Source of the DNA: Zonotrichia leucophrys gambelii
Taxonomy: Eukaryota > Chordata > Aves > Passeriformes > Passerellidae
Direction: 5' to 3'
Assembly: GCF_028769735.1 (NCBI RefSeq)
Contig: NC_088178.1
Location: 29,427,357 to 29,491,356 of the forward strand
Length of the DNA: 64,000 nucleotides
Part shown: one piece after another, positions 60,602 through 64,000 of the stretch
How positions within the stretch are numbered: position 1 is the first letter of the stretch
Layout of the letters: every line of letters starts with the position of its first letter
Program-made: the position numbers and the translations under genes
The notes under the pieces: model-generated
Databases searched by the model: none
What the model saw: only the letters and a program-made list of their open reading frames with translations
Told to the model about the DNA's origin: nothing

Positions 60602-63600
60602 TCCCTTTCCCAGGGGCTCTGGAATGGCCATGGACAAGGATCCTCCACACCCTGAGCAGGAAAACCAGCCCAGCCCATCCCTCTGCATGGCGTGTGATCC
60701 TGGAAAATTTGGGAAAACTCTCCCCAAGTAATCCATGTGGCAATTAAATCCTAATGGTTTTCCCCCCAGGAATACAAGAATGCCCTTTAGCATTCCAGCA
60801 ATCTCAACAATGAGAGCTTTAAATCTCCTCTCCCGATGCTGCTTTGGGAATTCAGGGATTTGGGTGGGGATTTCAGGGTTTGGGAGTTGTGCATCCTCTT
60901 AATCTACCCCTTTTTTGTCCCAGGGAAATGCATCCTAAGAGTAAAATGGGAAAACCCGTGGAGAAGTTGGGTCTTTCCTGTGACTTGGAGAATTTTTGTG
61001 TTGTATTTTTATATTGGCAGCACTGGTTGCCCAAAGAGAAAGTATTTGGGTGTTGTTGGGATACTCTTTTTTCCAGGTAGCCTCAAGTTCGGGTGGAAAA
61101 ATCTCCTGGATCAGCTTGGAATGGTTCTTTTGTGCCTCAAAAAAAGCCTCCAAAATCCCCGAGTTCAGGACTGGTTTGGGTTGGAAGGGAAATTTAAAAT
61201 CCTCAAATTTTCACAGGGACACAGGGGCAGCCACAGCTTCTCTGGGAATCCCATCCCAGCCTCTCCCCACCCTCCCAGCCACGAATTCCTTCCCAATATC
61301 CCAGGGAATTCCATCCTCGGGCAGCTTTTTCCATTTTCAATCACAGAATTGGGATTTTCCTGGTGAGGCTGCATGGATCTAAGTTGGGATTCCTCTTGGA
61401 ACACCCTGGCACCCTCCTACATCCCAATATTTCGGAATTTCCACTTTTCCAATTCCCTGTGCAACCTCAGCATGGAATAATTTGACCAGGAAAGGCAGAT
61501 TTTTTTTTTTATGGTGTCACACAAGGACCCTGACACGGAGCTGATCCCTGGGAAATGAGAATTTCTTGGGGGAATTTCTGGGATTTTGGGAGCAGGGGTT
61601 ACTGAACAGGGTTAATTGCAGCCTTTGAAGTGATGGAATTGGATAAAAACTTCCCAAAATGTTCAGCAAGAGGATCACTCCTGGTAATTAAAGGAGTTTT
61701 TGATAACTGGGAAAGAAATTACCAGGAGAAGTTGGGAGAAAATGCTGGAATTGCCACTTTCACCTCACTTCAGAGCTCTTCGTTTGGGAGAAAATTGCAG
61801 AATGAGCTAAATCACTTTTTTCATTAACAAAAAAAAAAAAAAATGCTGATCATTCTGCCTGGCATCAAAAATAATGCAAATATTTGCCCAAGAAGCAAAA
61901 TATCAGATCCAGAAGGAAAGAAAACAACCACAGTCTAAGGAAACAGGAACATCTGCTTTGGCTCTGAGGAAAAAATCCTGGAGTAAGAGAGCTGAAATAT
62001 CCCTCTAAATCAGGCTTTTTTTTCCCCTTTCAGCTCCTGTTATAGATCACTGCTGTCCAAGATGCCACTTCAAATATCCGAAATAAAATATGGAAGTGGC
62101 TGGTGGAAAACATGGGAGCATTTCCAGAATGCCAAATGCTTTTTCTGTAGCCTTAATTTCCTTTTTATTTTTTTTTTTTTTTTTATTGGATGGCCAGACA
62201 GAAATTTCAGTCTGGAAATTGCTAACATGGAAAAAAAACCCTGGGATAAATCAGATTTGGAGTTGACCACGGTGCTGTCATGTCCTGTTTCATATTCCCA
62301 GTGCCAGGCTTGGCAGTTTTGGATGAATATTGAGGAAAATGCAATTTCTCTGCTCCAGAATCCTTTTCCTGGGAAGGAGAGGACACGGAGTACAGCAGGA
62401 GGAATTTCCTGTGGCACAAATCCTCATTTTCCCTTTTTATTTGGAATTTGTGCGTGCCTGTGGTTGAAAAGCTGGATAATTGATTTGTGTTTGTTCTAAT
62501 TGGCCATGGAAAGAGATTTTCCTCAGGCCCTGGGGTTGGTTTTAGCTGCTGTTCCATGGCTGTGTTTGGGAATCTGGGATGTGAGAAAAGCTGGATTATT
62601 TTGGGCAGAAAACCAGGATTCTCCATCCTGGAGAGCCCAGATCCTCACCTCCCATTTTCTGGGTGGGAACCCTGGAATGGTTTGGGTTGGAAGAGACCTT
62701 AAAGCTCAATTTTTTCCAATTTACTCCAAGCCCCTTCCTTACAGGTCTCAGCTTTCCCTTGGTTCTCCTAAAAAAATTGATTTAAAAGGCTAAAAAAATG
62801 AAGGTTTGGGTCAATTTTTGGCCCTGCAAAGATGGAATTTTGGTTGAAGGACTTGGAGGTTTCAGCCTGGAATTCCATGATGGAATTCTAAAGTTCTTAT
62901 GGTGTTCCCTCAGGGGGTTGAGCTTGGAAAGCCCATAAAAAGGGGGTTTAAAAGCATAAAAAAAGTGAATTTTAGGGCAATTTTTGGCTCTGATGTGGAA
63001 TTTTGGGGTTGAGGTGTTTGGAGATTCAGCCAGGAATTCCTCCATGAAATTCTGGTGTTCTTGTGGAGTTCCCAAGGGGCTTCAAGCTTGGAGAACCCTG
63101 AAAAAGTGGATTTAAAAGCCTAAAAATGAATTTGCTGCTGTAATTTTGGATTCCGTCTTTCCGCACTATTCTTAGTGGTTTTTCCAACAGGAAAAGGGGC
63201 AAGATTTGGAATATTCTCTATTTTCCAAGACTTCTGGAGGATGAGGTGCTCTCTTTGTAGCCTTGGTTCTGTTTTGGTGTTCTTGGGGTCATTGTGTGCC
63301 TTTGCTGCTTGGCTCTGAGATAAAATTCAAAAATAAAAAGGGGAAAATTTCCTTCTTTTCAGGCAATTTGGCTTTTTCCAGAAAAACTCCTGGGGAAGGA
63401 GATCTGAGGAGTTTAAAACCTTTTCTTTTGGAGAAAAGGTTCTAAAACTCAACCTTTGAGAGAGTTTAAGAAGGGAAGGAGGAAATGAGGGACAGGAGGC
63501 AAGGGCTGCTTTATTTCTGCAGAGTTTATCCCATAATAATCCACAGCATTCCCATTTTCTGGGAGACCCAGCAGAGCTTAGGGATGACAATAAAAACACA

Positions 63601-63740
63601 AGTGTAATTTAGAAAAAATTTAATTTAGAAAAAATCAGCATGTAATTTAGAAAAAATCAGCCTAAAAATCTATAGGGGGAAAATCTGCATGGCTGAATTT
63701 TCTGGGGTTTGGTGTATTTAAAAATTGATATAATAATTAT
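60602..63740. other. Intron or intergenic sequence with CR1 fragments
   Basis: Minus-strand CR1 tails occur at about 61,160-61,330 ('ggactggtttgggttgga') and about 62,670-62,720 ('ggaatggtttgggttgga'). Two diverged copies of about 170 bp lie at about 62,786-62,960 and 62,960-63,125. No gene recognised. Confidence 0.55.
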
Positions 63741-63754
63741 AACAATAACAGTAG

Positions 63755-63766
63755 TAATGACTAATA

Positions 63767-63806
<40 letters not shown>

Positions 63807-63936
63807 CAACAACAACTAGTGATAGTGATCAAAATTATAATCATTGTGATAATAATAAAATAAAATAAATTATAAAAGAAAATAAATCGTGATAATGATA
63901 AAAATGATAATAATGGTGATGATGATAATAGTAAGG

Positions 63937-63985
<49 letters not shown>

Positions 63986-63991
63986 TAGTTC
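63755..63991. repeat. (AAT)n and related microsatellite
   Basis: Runs of ATA/AAT triplets with AAC and GAT variants, close to the end of the window. Confidence 0.92.
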
Positions 63992-64000
63992 TGGTCTCTG

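Overview
The window reads as bird nuclear DNA, most likely a songbird (passerine). Three things point there. A leptin receptor gene (LEPR) is spread over 17 recognisable coding exons. Many fragments end in the bird CR1 LINE 3' tail. There are also several solo LTRs of the kind common in songbird genomes. No bacterial genes, tRNA, rRNA or CRISPR array was seen.

Positions 1-34,000 are almost entirely LEPR on the + strand. I joined the exons by matching them to the known vertebrate protein and by checking GT/AG splice sites and codon phase at every junction; all 16 junctions keep the frame. The joined exons give about 1,107 residues. They cover the end of the signal peptide, the N-terminal domain, the first cytokine-receptor module (WSDWS), the Ig-like domain, the second, leptin-binding module (WSHWS), two fibronectin III domains, one membrane helix, the JAK box 1 exon and the full long-form tail. 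The tail keeps a STAT3 site (YVPQ) and a YLGV tyrosine, and carries three tandem copies of the SHP2/SOCS3-type tyrosine motif. The exon with the start codon was not found and probably lies before position 1.

The introns are unusually rich in tandem repeats: 21-, 45-, 16-, 33- and about 27-bp minisatellites, tandem triplications, AT-rich microsatellites, and LTRs whose interior has expanded into arrays. In 8 of 16 introns the repeat or LTR starts within about 160 bp of the 5' splice site. Two long arrays of the same LTR-derived sequence lie in opposite orientation on either side of the exon carrying the second WSXWS motif.

Positions 34,000-64,000 are mainly intergenic or large-intron sequence. 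They hold the LEPR 3' UTR, CR1 fragments, minisatellites at 37.6, 38.4 and 55.9 kb, a 166-bp tandem array with an LTR inserted in it, three solo LTRs of one family with 6-bp target-site duplications, and a long GGGAAA polypurine tract. One CpG-rich block at 45.1-45.9 kb ends in a clear splice donor and looks like the promoter and first exon of the next gene. By conserved gene order that gene could be PDE4B, but no PDE4B coding sequence was recognised.
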